Shown one piece after another: positions 36,255 through 45,105 of a DNA stretch of 64,000 nucleotides. Both the position numbers and the translations under genes were made by a program. This DNA is from WHSW01 sp963781265 (lineage in GTDB: Bacteria > Actinomycetota > Thermoleophilia > Solirubrobacterales > 70-9), in the NCBI GenBank assembly GCA_963781265.1, contig CAWAFH010000014.1, positions 62,001 through 126,000 of the forward strand. The letters run 5' to 3'. Every line of letters starts with the position of its first letter. The first letter of the stretch is position 1. The notes below the pieces were generated by a model. It saw only the letters and a list, made by a program, of their open reading frames with translations, was not told the origin of the DNA and searched no databases.

Positions 36255-36942
36255 CTACGAGGACGTCGACGGGCCGCGCAGCACCGAGTCGCCCGAGTGC
36301 GCCGGATCGCCGTCGTCGGGCTCGACCGAGACGTCGAAGGAGCGGTAGGCGCCGGGGTCGACCGGAATCGTGATCACGTTGTCGGCGTGCCCGTCGGGCC
36401 CGACCGTGAACGTGCCCAGCGAGACCGGATCGCCGGAGCCGAGCAGCCAGAGCTCGTAGTGCTCGCCGGCCGCGCTGCGCGGCAGGCCGTCGATCACCAC
36501 CTCGGCGGTCCGGGGCTCGCCCTCGGCGAGGCTGACCAGCCCGCTCGCTCCGTCGCCGCCGAGCGCGTGCAGGCCGACCGAGCTCACCAACGGGCCCGTC
36601 GGCTCGTCGTCGCCGCCGACCCCGATCCCGATCGCGAGCCCGATCGCGAACACGGCGACCGCGAGGCCGCCGGCGAGCGCCAGGCGCGGGGGCGCCCACG
36701 ACCGGCGCCCGGGCGTCGCTTCGGCCCGCTCACCGGGAAGCTTCAGCGGCGGCAGGGTCCGTTGCGCGTGCCAGGCCTCGGGCGGGGCCGCCTCGAGCTC
36801 CGTAACGAGGCGGCGCATGGTCTCGACCTCGGCGGCGAGCTCCGGGTCGGCCGACACTCGCGCCTCGAACGTCGGCCGCCTCGACCGGGCCGAGCTCACC
36901 GAGCAGGTAGGCGGTGATCTGCTCTCGCGACGGCGCGCTCAT
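36255..36942 (-). CDS. Anti-sigma-K factor RskA-like membrane protein, one apparent frameshift
   Basis: The N-terminal part MSAPSREQITAYLLGELGPV starts at 36942, overlapping the sigma-factor stop (ATGA). The downstream part continues EARVSADPELAAEVETMRRL in another frame. Removing one T near 36868 gives a continuous zinc-less anti-sigma domain. A membrane helix (LALAGGLAVAVFAIGLAIGI) follows, then an outside domain with the RskA pattern VVIDGLPRSAAGEHYELWLL and GTFTVGPDG. It is expected to hold the neighbouring ECF sigma factor at the membrane and release it on proteolysis. Confidence 0.8.
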
Positions 36943-37544
36943 CGCTCGCCGCCGATCTGATCGCGCATCCGCTCGAGCGCCCGCGCCATCCGCATCTTCA
37001 CGGTCCCGAGCGGGATCCCCGTCCGCGCCGCGATCTCGGTCTGGCTCAGGTCGTCGTAGAAGCGCATGCGGAGGATCCTCGCTTCCTCGGGGTGCAGCTG
37101 CGAGAGCAGCGAGGCGACGCGGTAGCGCTCGACCAGGTGCTCGACCTCGTCGACCGACCCCTCGCCCGGCCCGGAGAGCTCGGCGAGGGCCCCGGCCGGC
37201 TCCGGAACGCGGCGGCGAAGGCTGTCGATCGCGCGGCTGCGGGCGATCATCATCAGCCAGGTCAGCAGCCCACCCCGCGCCGGGTCATACGTCGAGGCGC
37301 GCTGCCAGGCCTCGAGGAAGACCTGCTGCTGGACGTCCTCCGCGGCGGGGCGGTCGCGCAGCGTCTTGAGCAGGAAAGCGAACACGGCCGCTCCGTGGCG
37401 GTCGTAAAGCTCGGCGATCGCGCCTCGATCCTCGGCGACCAGCCGCGCGGCGAGCGCTCCGTCCGTGGGCTTGCCGCCCTGCTTTTCTCGCGCTGGTCGC
37501 ATTCGGCCTCGGCCAACTCCCGCTGATTCGATCCAGGCTTCCAT
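36939..37544 (-). CDS. ECF-type RNA polymerase sigma factor (SigK-like)
   Basis: This protein of about 201 residues from the ATG at 37544 (the frame is open to 37637) is a sigma-70 family regulator. Region 2 is AELYDRHGAAVFAFLLKTLR to LTWLMMIARSRAIDSLRRR; region 4 is DLSQTEIAARTGIPLGTVKM. The partner anti-sigma gene follows with ATGA overlap, the classic arrangement. A short palindrome (37622-37635) lies upstream and may be an operator or self-regulation site. Confidence 0.88.
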   Translation of the reverse strand: MEAWIESAGVGRGRMRPAREKQGGKPTDGALAARLVAEDRGAIAELYDRHGAAVFAFLLKTLRDRPAAEDVQQQVFLEAWQRASTYDPARGGLLTWLMMIARSRAIDSLRRRVPEPAGALAELSGPGEGSVDEVEHLVERYRVASLLSQLHPEEARILRMRFYDDLSQTEIAARTGIPLGTVKMRMARALERMRDQIGGER

Positions 37545-37621
37545 GATTACCAGTGATACGCAGCGGGGCCCGGTTGCGGACGATCGTTGAGGCCGGTTGA
37601 CCCGTTCGGAGGCTCCGTCAG

Positions 37622-37635
37622 GCACAAGTATGTGC
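37622..37635. promoter_or_regulatory. Short palindrome between sigma gene and riboswitch
   Basis: GCACA-AGTA-TGTGC is a perfect 5-bp-arm palindrome in the divergent region between the ECF sigma gene and the riboswitch-controlled gene. A possible operator. Confidence 0.3.
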
Positions 37636-37663
37636 AAATCAACACGAAATCATGAGCAGGTCT

Positions 37664-37692
37664 TTGCAGTTGGACGTCGAACTGTGTACGCT
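37664..37692 (+). promoter_or_regulatory. Candidate promoter for the riboswitch transcript
   Basis: TTGCAG (37664-37669) and TACGCT (37687-37692) are separated by 17 bp. They would place the transcript start at the 5' edge of the c-di-AMP riboswitch. Confidence 0.4.
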
Positions 37693-37857
37693 GCCGCAAC
37701 TCGAATAACCGGTAAAGCCGAGTTCTGGACCCCAAGGGGGCCGGAAGCGGGGGAACCAACTGTTTTGGGGCTAACCCACCCAAGCCGAGAGGCCGGTGGG
37801 GGCGCAGGCTCTTTCAGCGCCAGCCCGTCAGCTAACCCCGTAGGCCGACGAAGGAGA
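37689..37857 (+). ncRNA. c-di-AMP (ydaO/yuaA) riboswitch
   Basis: The conserved parts of this class are visible in order: GCGGGGGAACCAA with GGGGCTAA around 37747-37774, a variable stem (GGCGCAGGCTCTTTCAGCGCC), then the near-invariant CCCGTCAGCTAACCCCGTAG at 37824-37843 and GACGAAGGAGA at 37847-37857. The GGAG doubles as the ribosome-binding site of the gene at 37865. In actinobacteria these RNAs switch cell-wall hydrolase genes off when c-di-AMP is high, which matches the NlpC/P60-like product. Confidence 0.9.
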
Positions 37858-37864
37858 CCGCACG

Positions 37865-38452
37865 TTGACCTACAGCATTGAAATTCGGAGAAAGCGGAGA
37901 TTCACCGCGCTGATCGGCGCCGCCGCTGTGGCCCTGATCGCGCTCCCCTCCACCGCGCTCGCCGCGCACGGCAGCGGCGGGGTCGGCATGGGCGGCAGCG
38001 GCAGCACCCCGCCCACCGACGGCCAGACCACCCCGGGCGCGACGGCGAAGCTCAAGAACGGCTTCGCGGTTCCGCCCGCCTCCGCCCCGCGCAAGGTCGT
38101 GCGGGCGATCGAGGCCGCGAACGAGATCGTCAAGGGGAAGCCGTACTGCATGGGCGGCGGCCACGCGCGCCGCGTCGACCGTTGTTATGACTGCTCGGGC
38201 TCGGTCAGCTACGCGCTCACCGGCGCCGGGCTGCTCGACGCCGCGATGCCGTCGGGCTCCTTCATGGGCCGCGCCTGGGGCAAGGGCGGCAAGGGCCAGT
38301 GGATCACCACCTACGCGAACGGCGGTCACATCTACGCGGTGATCGCGGGCCTGCGTCTCGACACCTCGATGACCGTCGGTGACGGCCCGGGCTGGAGCAC
38401 GGCGATGCGCTCGTCGAGCGGCTTCGTCCCCCGGCATCCGACCGGCTTGTAG
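37865..38452 (+). CDS. Secreted NlpC/P60-like cell-wall hydrolase
   Basis: This 195-residue exported protein has a signal peptide (RRKRRFTALIGAAAVALIAL to STALA). A Gly/Ser/Thr/Pro-rich linker leads to the catalytic domain with the cysteine motif CYDCSGSVSYAL near residue 107 and a histidine in GGHIYAVIAG near residue 157, as in NlpC/P60 peptidases. TTG start at 37865, nine bases after GGAG. It is controlled by the c-di-AMP riboswitch and ends in a rho-independent terminator at 38483. The predicted role is peptidoglycan remodelling. Confidence 0.85.
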   Translation: MTYSIEIRRKRRFTALIGAAAVALIALPSTALAAHGSGGVGMGGSGSTPPTDGQTTPGATAKLKNGFAVPPASAPRKVVRAIEAANEIVKGKPYCMGGGHARRVDRCYDCSGSVSYALTGAGLLDAAMPSGSFMGRAWGKGGKGQWITTYANGGHIYAVIAGLRLDTSMTVGDGPGWSTAMRSSSGFVPRHPTGL

Positions 38453-38482
38453 GGCCAGAAGCCCTTCGAATAGGAACTCCCG

Positions 38483-38516
38483 ACAAGGCCCGCCACAATG
38501 GCGGGCCTTGTTCTTT
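38483..38516 (+). terminator. Rho-independent terminator after NlpC/P60 gene
   Basis: ACAAGGCCCGCC and GGCGGGCCTTGT form a perfect 12-bp stem with loop ACAAT, followed by TCTTT. The probable azlC start region overlaps its 3' side. Confidence 0.9.
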
Positions 38517-39213
38517 GCAGGGGCCAACAGCCGCTTTCGAGCCGGCCTGCGCGCCGGCGTCCCGTTCGCCGCGGCGGGCACGCTGCTGGCGATCTCGTTC
38601 GGCGTCGTCGCGCAGCCGCTGATGGGCAACGTCGCGCCGATCGTGATGTCGGCGCTGCTGTTCGCGGGCTCGGCGCAGTTCGCGGCCACCGCGGTGCTCG
38701 CCGCGGGCGGGAGCGTCGTCGCCGCGATCGCCGCCGGGATCCTGCTCAACCTCCGCTACGTGCCGATGGGCATCGCATTGGCGCCGTCGCTGCGCGGCGG
38801 GCCGCTTCGCCGGGCGCTCATCGGCCAGGGGATGATCGACTTCTCGTGGGCGGCGGCGAGCCGCGGCGGCGGGCGCTTCGACCCCGACGTTCATGCTCGG
38901 CGCGACCGCGCCGGCCTATCCATGCTGGGTCCTCGGCACCGCCGCCGGCGTGTTCGCCGGCGACCTGATCGGCGACCCCGCGGCGCTCGGGCTCGACGCG
39001 ATCTTCCCGGCCTTCTTCTTGTGCCTGCTGGTCGAGGGCGAGTTGCGGCCCGGCCTGCCCGGCGTCGTCGCCGCGCTCGGCGGCCTGATCGCGCTGGTGC
39101 TGATCCCGTTCACGCCGGCCGGCGTGCCGGTGATCGCGGCCTCGGCCGCGGCGCTGCTCGGGCTGCGCGGCGCCCCTCGCGAGCGGCCCGCGGCCGAGGG
39201 GGCGCCGGGATGA
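38508..39213 (+). CDS. azlC: AzlC-family branched-chain amino acid exporter subunit, one apparent frameshift
   Basis: This is a protein of about 235 residues if repaired. RAGLRAGVPFAAAGTLLAIS, LLFAGSAQFAATAVLA and LNLRYVPMGIALAPSL fit AzlC (YgaZ). The frame breaks in a CCCC run near 38884; removing one C gives FDPTFMLGATAPAYPCWVLG. The start is unclear: the only in-frame candidate near the correct N-terminus is a TTG at 38508, inside the terminator stem. The end overlaps azlD (ATGA). Confidence 0.75.
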
Positions 39214-39524
39214 GCGAGATCTGGATCACGATCGCCGTCCTCGCGGTGGCGACCGCCGCGATCCGCGCCTCCGGGCCGGTGCTGCTCGGCGGACGCGAGC
39301 TCCCGGCGCGCGCGCAGGGCGTGATCGCGCTCGTCGCCCCGGCGCTGCTCGCGGCGCTGATCGTGATCGAGACGGTCGGCGCGCCCGAGGGGGGCGCGCT
39401 CGAACTCGACGCGCGCGTGCTCGGGGTCGGCGCCGCCGCGGTGGCCCTGCGATTCGGCGCCTCCACGCTGCCGGTGGTGGCGCTCGCCGCGCTGGTCACC
39501 GCGCTCGCGCGCCTGGTCTTCTGA
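39210..39524 (+). CDS. azlD: AzlD-family exporter small subunit
   Basis: This 104-residue membrane protein has four hydrophobic segments: WITIAVLAVATAAIRASGPV, GVIALVAPALLAALIVIETV, VLGVGAAAVALRFGAS and LPVVALAALVTALARLVF. Size and position directly after AzlC (ATGA overlap) fit AzlD (YgaH), the partner subunit for export of branched-chain amino acids or similar. Confidence 0.8.
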   Translation: MSEIWITIAVLAVATAAIRASGPVLLGGRELPARAQGVIALVAPALLAALIVIETVGAPEGGALELDARVLGVGAAAVALRFGASTLPVVALAALVTALARLVF

Positions 39525-39640
39525 GGCGCGATTCCCTAACCGTCCGGGTTATCGGCGATCGTTGTACCGCACGGGGGTGGCACGGGTTCGACGGTTCGGA
39601 TAGCGTCACCTCGGTTGGAACTGGCCAGCGTTTGTACGCA

Positions 39641-40711
39641 ATGGAGCAGATGACGAACCCTGCATCGGCGACGGAGGGGCCGGGGGCGGATTCGCCTCCC
39701 GATATCCGCCTGCGCGGGTTCGCAAGGCCTACGGCGACGTCGTCGCGGTCGACTCGGTCGACCTCGAGGTTCGCCGCGGCGAGTTCTTCACCATGCTCGG
39801 GCCGTCGGGCTCCGGCAAGACGACAACGCTGCGGATGATCGCCGGGTTCGAGCTCCCGGACTCGGGCGCGGTCGAGCTCGGCGGCGTGGACGTCGGCAAC
39901 CTCCCGCCCTACGACCGCGAGGTCAACACCGTCTTCCAGGACTACGCGCTGTTCCCGCACATGACCGTCGGCGAGAACGTCGAGTACGGGATGCGGGTCA
40001 AGCGGGTCGACAAGGGCGAGCGAGCCCGACGCCGCGACGAGGCGCTCGAGATGGTCCGCCTGACCGGCTACTCGGACCGCAAGCCCGGCGAGCTCTCCGG
40101 CGGCCAGCGCCAGCGCGTCGCCCTCGCCCGCTCGATCGTCAACCGCCCGAGGGTGCTGCTGCTCGACGAGCCACTCGGCGCGCTCGACCTGAAGCTGCGC
40201 GAGCAGATGCAGGTCGAGCTGAAGCAGATCCAGCACGAGGTCGGGATCACCTTCGTCTACGTCACCCACGATCAGGAGGAGGCGTTGACGATGTCCGACC
40301 GGATCGCGGTCTTCAACGAGGGCCGGATCGAGCAGGTCGGCACGCCGGCCGAGGTCTACGAGGCGCCCGCGACCCCGTTCGTGTCCGGCTTCGTCGGCGT
40401 CTCGAACGTGCTCGAGCGCGACGGCGCCATGTTCACCGTCAGGCCGGAGAAGGTGCGCATCCTCGAGTGCGGGCGAGCCGGCGGACGGCCTGCGACAAGG
40501 AGTCCGGCAGATCCGCGACGTCGCCTACGCCGGGATGATCACCCGCTACTTCGTCGCGCTCGACGCGGGTGGAGAGATTCAAGTCGTCCACCAGAACCTC
40601 GAGACGACCTCCGCGGAGGCGCTCGAGCAGATCGGGCGGGACGTGGTCGTCGGATGGCGACCGGAACACACGGTCGCGGTTTCGTCCGCGAATCAGAGAG
40701 GAGAAAGTTGA
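39641..40711 (+). pseudogene. Polyamine-type ABC transporter ATPase (PotA-like), two apparent frameshifts
   Basis: The ATPase core is intact (Walker A GPSGSGKTTTLRMIAGFELP, signature LSGGQRQRVALARS, Walker B VLLLDEPLGALDLK, VYVTHDQEEALTMSD). The first ~27 residues (MEQMTNPASATEG) are in another frame, joined if one G is restored near 39718. A second break near 40468 (one extra T) separates the core from the TOBE-like C-terminus (MITRYFVALDAGGEIQVVHQ). The stop overlaps the next ATG (TGATG). First gene of a broken transporter operon paralogous to 45072-49033. Confidence 0.75.
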
Positions 40712-41933
40712 TGCGCAAAACCGGAGGTAACTCCGCGCGCACGGCGCCTGGCTCGTCGTGGCCGGGCTGCTCGTGTTCATGCTCGCGTTCGCCGCGGGCT
40801 GCGGAGAGCGATGACCGGACTCGACCTCGAGCGAGGCGGCCGACCGAGGTCGGCGAAGGGGAGGGCGAGCTCAATCTGGTCGGCTGGGCCGGCTACGCCG
40901 AGGACGGCTCGACCGACCCGAAGGTCGACTGGGTGTCGGACTTCGAGAAGCAAGACCGGCTGTCAGGTCAACTTCAAGGTCGGCAACACCTCCGACGAGA
41001 TGGTCGCAGCTGATGCGGACCGGTCAGTACGACGCGGTCTCGGCATCGGGTGACGCCACCGCTGCGCCTGATCGAGGGCGGCGACGTCGCTCCGGTCAAC
41101 ACCGACCTGGTGCCGAACTACGCCGACGTGTTCCCGGACCTCAAGGATCAGCCCTACAACTCGGTCGACGGGCAGATGTACGGGATCCCGCACGGTCGTG
41201 GCGCCAACTACCTGACCTACAACTCCGACGTCGTCAAGCCCGCTCCGAAGAGCTGGGACGTCGTCTTCGACGAAGTCGGGCGACTACAAGGGTCACGTGA
41301 CCGCGTACGACAACCCGATCTACATCGCCGACGCGGCGCTGTACCTGATGAAGCACCCAGCCGGACCTCGGGATCACGAACCCGTACGAGCTCGACGAGG
41401 ACCAGCTCGAACGCCGCCGTCGAACTGCTCAAGGAGCAGAACGCCAACATCGGCGAGTACTGGGCCGACTACACCAAGAACATCCAGGCGCTCGAGAACG
41501 GCGACACGGTCGTCGGGACCACCTGGCCCTACAACTGGATCGCCGCCTCGCTCAAGAACCCGGCGATCAAGGCGACGATCCCCGACGAGGGGGCGACCGG
41601 ATGGTCGGACACCTGGATGCTGAGCTCGGAAGCAGAGCATCCGAACTGCGTCTATCTGTGGTTCAACCACATCCTCGAGCCCCAATCGCAGGCGGACGTC
41701 GCCGAGTGGTTCGGCGAGGCGCCGGCCAACTCGAAGGCGTGCGAGAAGCAGTATCTGATGAAGGGCCCGTACCCCGACCCGAACCACTGCAAGACGTATG
41801 ACGCAGCGGGTCAGAAGTATCTGGACGACCTCTACTACTGGACCACCCCGATCTCGGATTGCGGCGACGATCGTGGTGATGTCTGCACGGACTACGACGA
41901 CTGGGTCCGGCCTGGACCGAGGTCAAGGGCTAG
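40711..41933 (+). pseudogene. Polyamine-type periplasmic-binding lipoprotein (PotD-like), many frameshifts
   Basis: Piecing frames together gives a lipoprotein signal (LVVAGLLVFMLAFAAGC), then GELNLVGWAGYAEDGSTDPK, VNTDLVPNYADVFPDLKDQP, NIGEYWADYTKNIQALENGD, GWSDTWMLSSEAEHPNCVYL, and the end WTEVKG. About nine single-base indels break it; most are repaired by deleting one base (for example near 40953, 41006, 41061, 41275, 41357, 41409). Residues between the breaks are well conserved, which points to sequence error or very recent inactivation rather than old decay. Confidence 0.7.
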
Positions 41934-41975
41934 TCCACGCGACGTCCTCGGAAGGGACGGCGCTAGCGGAAGCCG

Positions 41976-42858
41976 GTGAGCGCCGGAAAGGAAGAGGTCG
42001 GCGGGCCAGCGGCTCGCCGACTTCTTCCACGGCAGGGAGCGCCTCCAGGTCGGGGCGCTGCTCGCCGGCCCGGTCGGCTGGCTGGTGATCGGCTACCTGG
42101 GGTCGCTCGCGATCCTGCTGGTCACCGCCTTCTGGAGCCTGGGCCCGCTCAGCGGCGAGATCGAGCAGAGCTTCACGCTCGACAACTTCAAGCAGACTCT
42201 GTCGAGGAGCCGGTGTACCGCACGATCGCGCTCCGCACGATCGGGATCGCGGCGCTGGTAACGGTCACCGATGCGCTGCTCGCGTTCCCGATCGCCTTCT
42301 TCATGGCCAAGGTCGCGAGCGCGCCGGACGAAGGCGTTGCTCGTCGTCGCCGTGCTGATGCCGCTGTGGTCGGGCTACCTGGTCAAGGTCTACACCTGGC
42401 GAACGATCCTGTCGGCGGCGGGACCATCAACTGGGCGCTCGAGCCGCTCGGGCTCAGCGCCCCGACTCGGCGAACGTCTGCCGTCTGGCTGGTGATGAGC
42501 TACCTCTGGCTGCCGTACATGATCATCCCGATCTACGCGGGCCTCGAGCGGATCCCGGACTCGCTGCTCACCGCCTCCGAGGACCTCGGCGCGAAGGCCG
42601 GTTACGACGTTCCGGCGGGTGATCCTGCCGCTGGTCTTCCCGGCCGTGGTCGCCGGCTCGATCTTCACCTTCTCGCTCACGCTCGGCGACTTCATCACGC
42701 CGTCGCTGGTCTCGAACACCCAGTTGATCGGCAACGTCGTCTACTCCAACTTCAGCAACAACCTGCCGCTGGCGTCGGCGTTCGCGATGGTGCCGATCGC
42801 GGTGATGATCGTCTACCTGCTGATCGCCCGGAGGCTCGGGGCCTTCGAGCATCTATGA
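41976..42858 (+). pseudogene. ABC transporter permease (PotB-like), several frameshifts
   Basis: A GTG start (SAGKEEVGG) is followed by membrane segments in alternating frames: LLAGPVGWLVIGYLGSLAIL, TIALRTIGIAALVTVTDAL, LVVAVLMPLWSGYLVKVYTW, AVWLVMSYLWLPYMIIPIYA, and GSIFTFSLTLGDFITPSLVS. The EAA-like loop LLTASEDLGAKAG is present. Breaks lie near 42010, 42200, 42328, 42410, 42470 and 42610. Its stop overlaps the next permease start (ATGA). Confidence 0.7.
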
Positions 42859-43724
42859 GGCTCTCTCCGCAGACAAACGCCCTGCTGCGGATCGCCGTCG
42901 GGCTGACGCTCGCGTTCATCTACGTCCCGCTGATCGTGATCCCGATGCTACGCTTTCAACTCGGCGACGACGCTCGAGTGGCCGCCGCCGGGCTTCACCA
43001 CCCACTGGTTCGGCGAGGCGATCGACAACCCCGGGCGCCCGGGATGCCTTCCTCACCTCGATCAAGGTCGGCCTGATCGGCGACCGCGATCGCGCTCGTG
43101 CTCGGCACGCTCGCGTCGCTCGCCGTCGCGCGCCACCGGTTCTTCGGCCGCGAGACGATCTCGTTCCTGGTGCATCCTGCCGATCGCGCTGCCGGGGATC
43201 GTCACCGGGATCGCGCTCAACTCGACACCTTCACCCAGGTCCTCGGCATCGACCTGAGCCTGTTCACGGTCGTCGTCGGCCACGCGACCTTCTGCATCGT
43301 CGTCGTCTACAACAACGTGATCGCGCGACTGCGGCGGGTCTCCGCGAACTTCGAGGAGGCGTCCGCGGACCTCGGCGCGCACACCTGGCAGACGTTCCGC
43401 TACGTCACCCTGCCGAACATGCGCGACGGCGCTGGTCGCCGGCGCGCTGCTCGCGTTCGCGCTGTCGTTCGACGAGATCATCGTCACCACGTTCACGATC
43501 GGCGCGGGCGATCGAGACGCTGCCGATCTGGATCTTCAACAACTTCTTGCGCGGCCGAACCAACTCCCGATCGTCAACGTGGTCGCTGTGATCGTGGTCC
43601 TGATCTCGATGATCCCGGTCTACTTCGCCAACCGGCTGACGCAGGACGAGGCCTCGACCGGGCGCGGTGGCGCCGCGGCACCGACCGGGGGCGCGACGCG
43701 GCCGAGGCGACCGCCGCGCCCTGA
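42855..43724 (+). pseudogene. ABC transporter permease (PotC-like), several frameshifts
   Basis: It starts MRLSPQTNALLRIAVGLTLA. Fragments in alternating frames are AIALVLGTLASLAVARHRFF, FTVVVGHATFCIVVVYNNVI, the EAA loop FEEASADLGAHTWQTFRYVT, and VVAVIVVLISMIPVYFANRL. Breaks lie near 42950, 43035, 43079, 43174, 43207, 43432, 43508 and 43553, mostly one extra base each. It ends at TGA 43722-43724 inside a large palindrome. Confidence 0.7.
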
Positions 43725-43800
43725 GCGCTCAGCGCCGACGGGTTGATTTCGCCATACAGAGCAACGTTTTCAACCCGTCGGCGGTTCGGGGGCGCTCAGG
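43720..43800. terminator. Large nested palindrome between convergent operons
   Basis: Outer arms CCTGAGCGC (43720-43728) and GCGCTCAGG (43792-43800) enclose perfect 14-bp inner arms CGCCGACGGGTTGA (43733-43746) and TCAACCCGTCGGCG (43770-43783) with a 23-nt AT-richer loop. It sits between two converging genes and is probably a bidirectional terminator. The stop codon of the plus-strand operon is within it. Confidence 0.7.
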
Positions 43801-43848
43801 CCGCGGCGCGCGGCGCGCGCAGGTCGGCGCCCGTCGCGGCGGGCGGAT

Positions 43849-45105
43849 TCAGCCCCGGCCAGCCCCGGACAGCTGATCGAGGTCCGCCGCAGCTCTGCGG
43901 CCGGACCGGATCGCGCCCTCCATCAGGCCGTTGAAGGGGCCCGCGCTGTGTTCGCCCGCGAACGCCAGCGGACCGACCGGCTCGGCCAGCGCCTCGGCGA
44001 CGGCGGCCGGCGGCGACACGGAGTACGCGGCGCCGACCCAGGGGTCGTCGTCCCAGGTGGAGAGCAGGGCGCCCTCCGGCTCAAGCGCCAGCTCTGGCCG
44101 GAACGCGCGCAGCGAGTCGAGCCAGCGCTCCGGCCCGGCGGCGACCTGTAGGCCGGCCAGCGACTGCGGCGAGCCGGCGAAGCAGCTCACGACCGGGAGC
44201 GGCTCGCCGTCGGCCCCGGTCGCCGTCCAGCACCACCAGCGCTCGGGGACGTTCATGATCGCGCCCGGGGCAACCGGCTCCGCGAGCGGGACGAAGAGCT
44301 TCGCCGCGTGTCCGTAGCGCACGGCGCCGAGCGCCTCCGCCTTCCACGCCGGCAGCGGCGGGTCGAACTCGACCGCGCCCACCGTCGAGGCCGGAATCGC
44401 GAGCACGGCGGCGTCGGCCTCGACCCGGCGGCCGGCGGTGGTCTCGACCCGGACCCCCTCCTCCGACCAGCGCACCGCGACGGCGGGATCCCCGAGCCTC
44501 ACGAGCTCGCCGAGGCGGGCAGCGAGCCCGATCGAGAGGCGCTGGTTGCCCCCGCCGACGCCCGGTGCCGGCTCGGCGTCGACGTGGGCGAGGCCGGTCA
44601 GGTCGGTCGCCGGAATCTCGTCGGGCGAGGTTGCCGAGGAGATCTGCGCCCGCGCCAGCAACGCCTCGCGCGCGCCCGGCTCGAGCTCGAGCGAGTCGAG
44701 CAACTCCCGCACCGATCGCCCCTCCCCGGCCCCCGCGGCGAGCGCCGCGTCAGCGGCCCGGACGGCCTCGGCCATCCCCTCGGCCGTCGTCCCGGCCCCG
44801 CCGCGCGGCTCGCGGTCCCCGTAGCGCATCCCCTTGTCGACCAGGTCGAGGCCGAGCTCCGCAGCGAGCGCTCGCACCTCCGTATTGCCGGCGAGGATGA
44901 ACTCGGCGCCCATCTCGACCGTGACCCCGTTGGCGAGTGGGCGCGACCAGGTCCGCCCGCCGACCCGGTCGCGAGCCTCGATCGCCTCGACCTCCCACCC
45001 CGCTCGCACCAGCTCCTCCGCGGCGACGAGGCCGGCGAGGCCGGCGCCGAGGACGACGGCGCGCCCGGCGCTCAGCGCAACACCCGGCTGTGCTCGGGCA
45101 TCCAC
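43849..45105 (-). CDS. FAD-dependent amine oxidase
   Basis: This flavin monoamine-oxidase-type protein of about 418 residues has AVVLGAGLAGLVAAEELVRA (FAD ADP site), EARDRVGGRTWSRPLANG, MGAEFILAGN, and the C-terminal FAGEHSAGPFNGLMEGAIRS that closes on the flavin. It is the last gene of the intact ABC operon and overlaps the PotA-like gene by ~34 bp if the GTG at 45105 is used (the frame is open to 45135). With the transporter it suggests oxidation of an imported amine or polyamine. Confidence 0.85.
   Translation of the reverse strand: MDARAQPGVALSAGRAVVLGAGLAGLVAAEELVRAGWEVEAIEARDRVGGRTWSRPLANGVTVEMGAEFILAGNTEVRALAAELGLDLVDKGMRYGDREPRGGAGTTAEGMAEAVRAADAALAAGAGEGRSVRELLDSLELEPGAREALLARAQISSATSPDEIPATDLTGLAHVDAEPAPGVGGGNQRLSIGLAARLGELVRLGDPAVAVRWSEEGVRVETTAGRRVEADAAVLAIPASTVGAVEFDPPLPAWKAEALGAVRYGHAAKLFVPLAEPVAPGAIMNVPERWWCWTATGADGEPLPVVSCFAGSPQSLAGLQVAAGPERWLDSLRAFRPELALEPEGALLSTWDDDPWVGAAYSVSPPAAVAEALAEPVGPLAFAGEHSAGPFNGLMEGAIRSGRRAAADLDQLSGAGRG

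Noticed and set aside
38075..38092. GTTCCGCCCGCCTCC in the NlpC/P60 gene as another copy of the 55-bp repeat
   Set aside because: Only 15 bases match, they encode a common VPPAS linker, and similarity stops directly after; chance is more likely.
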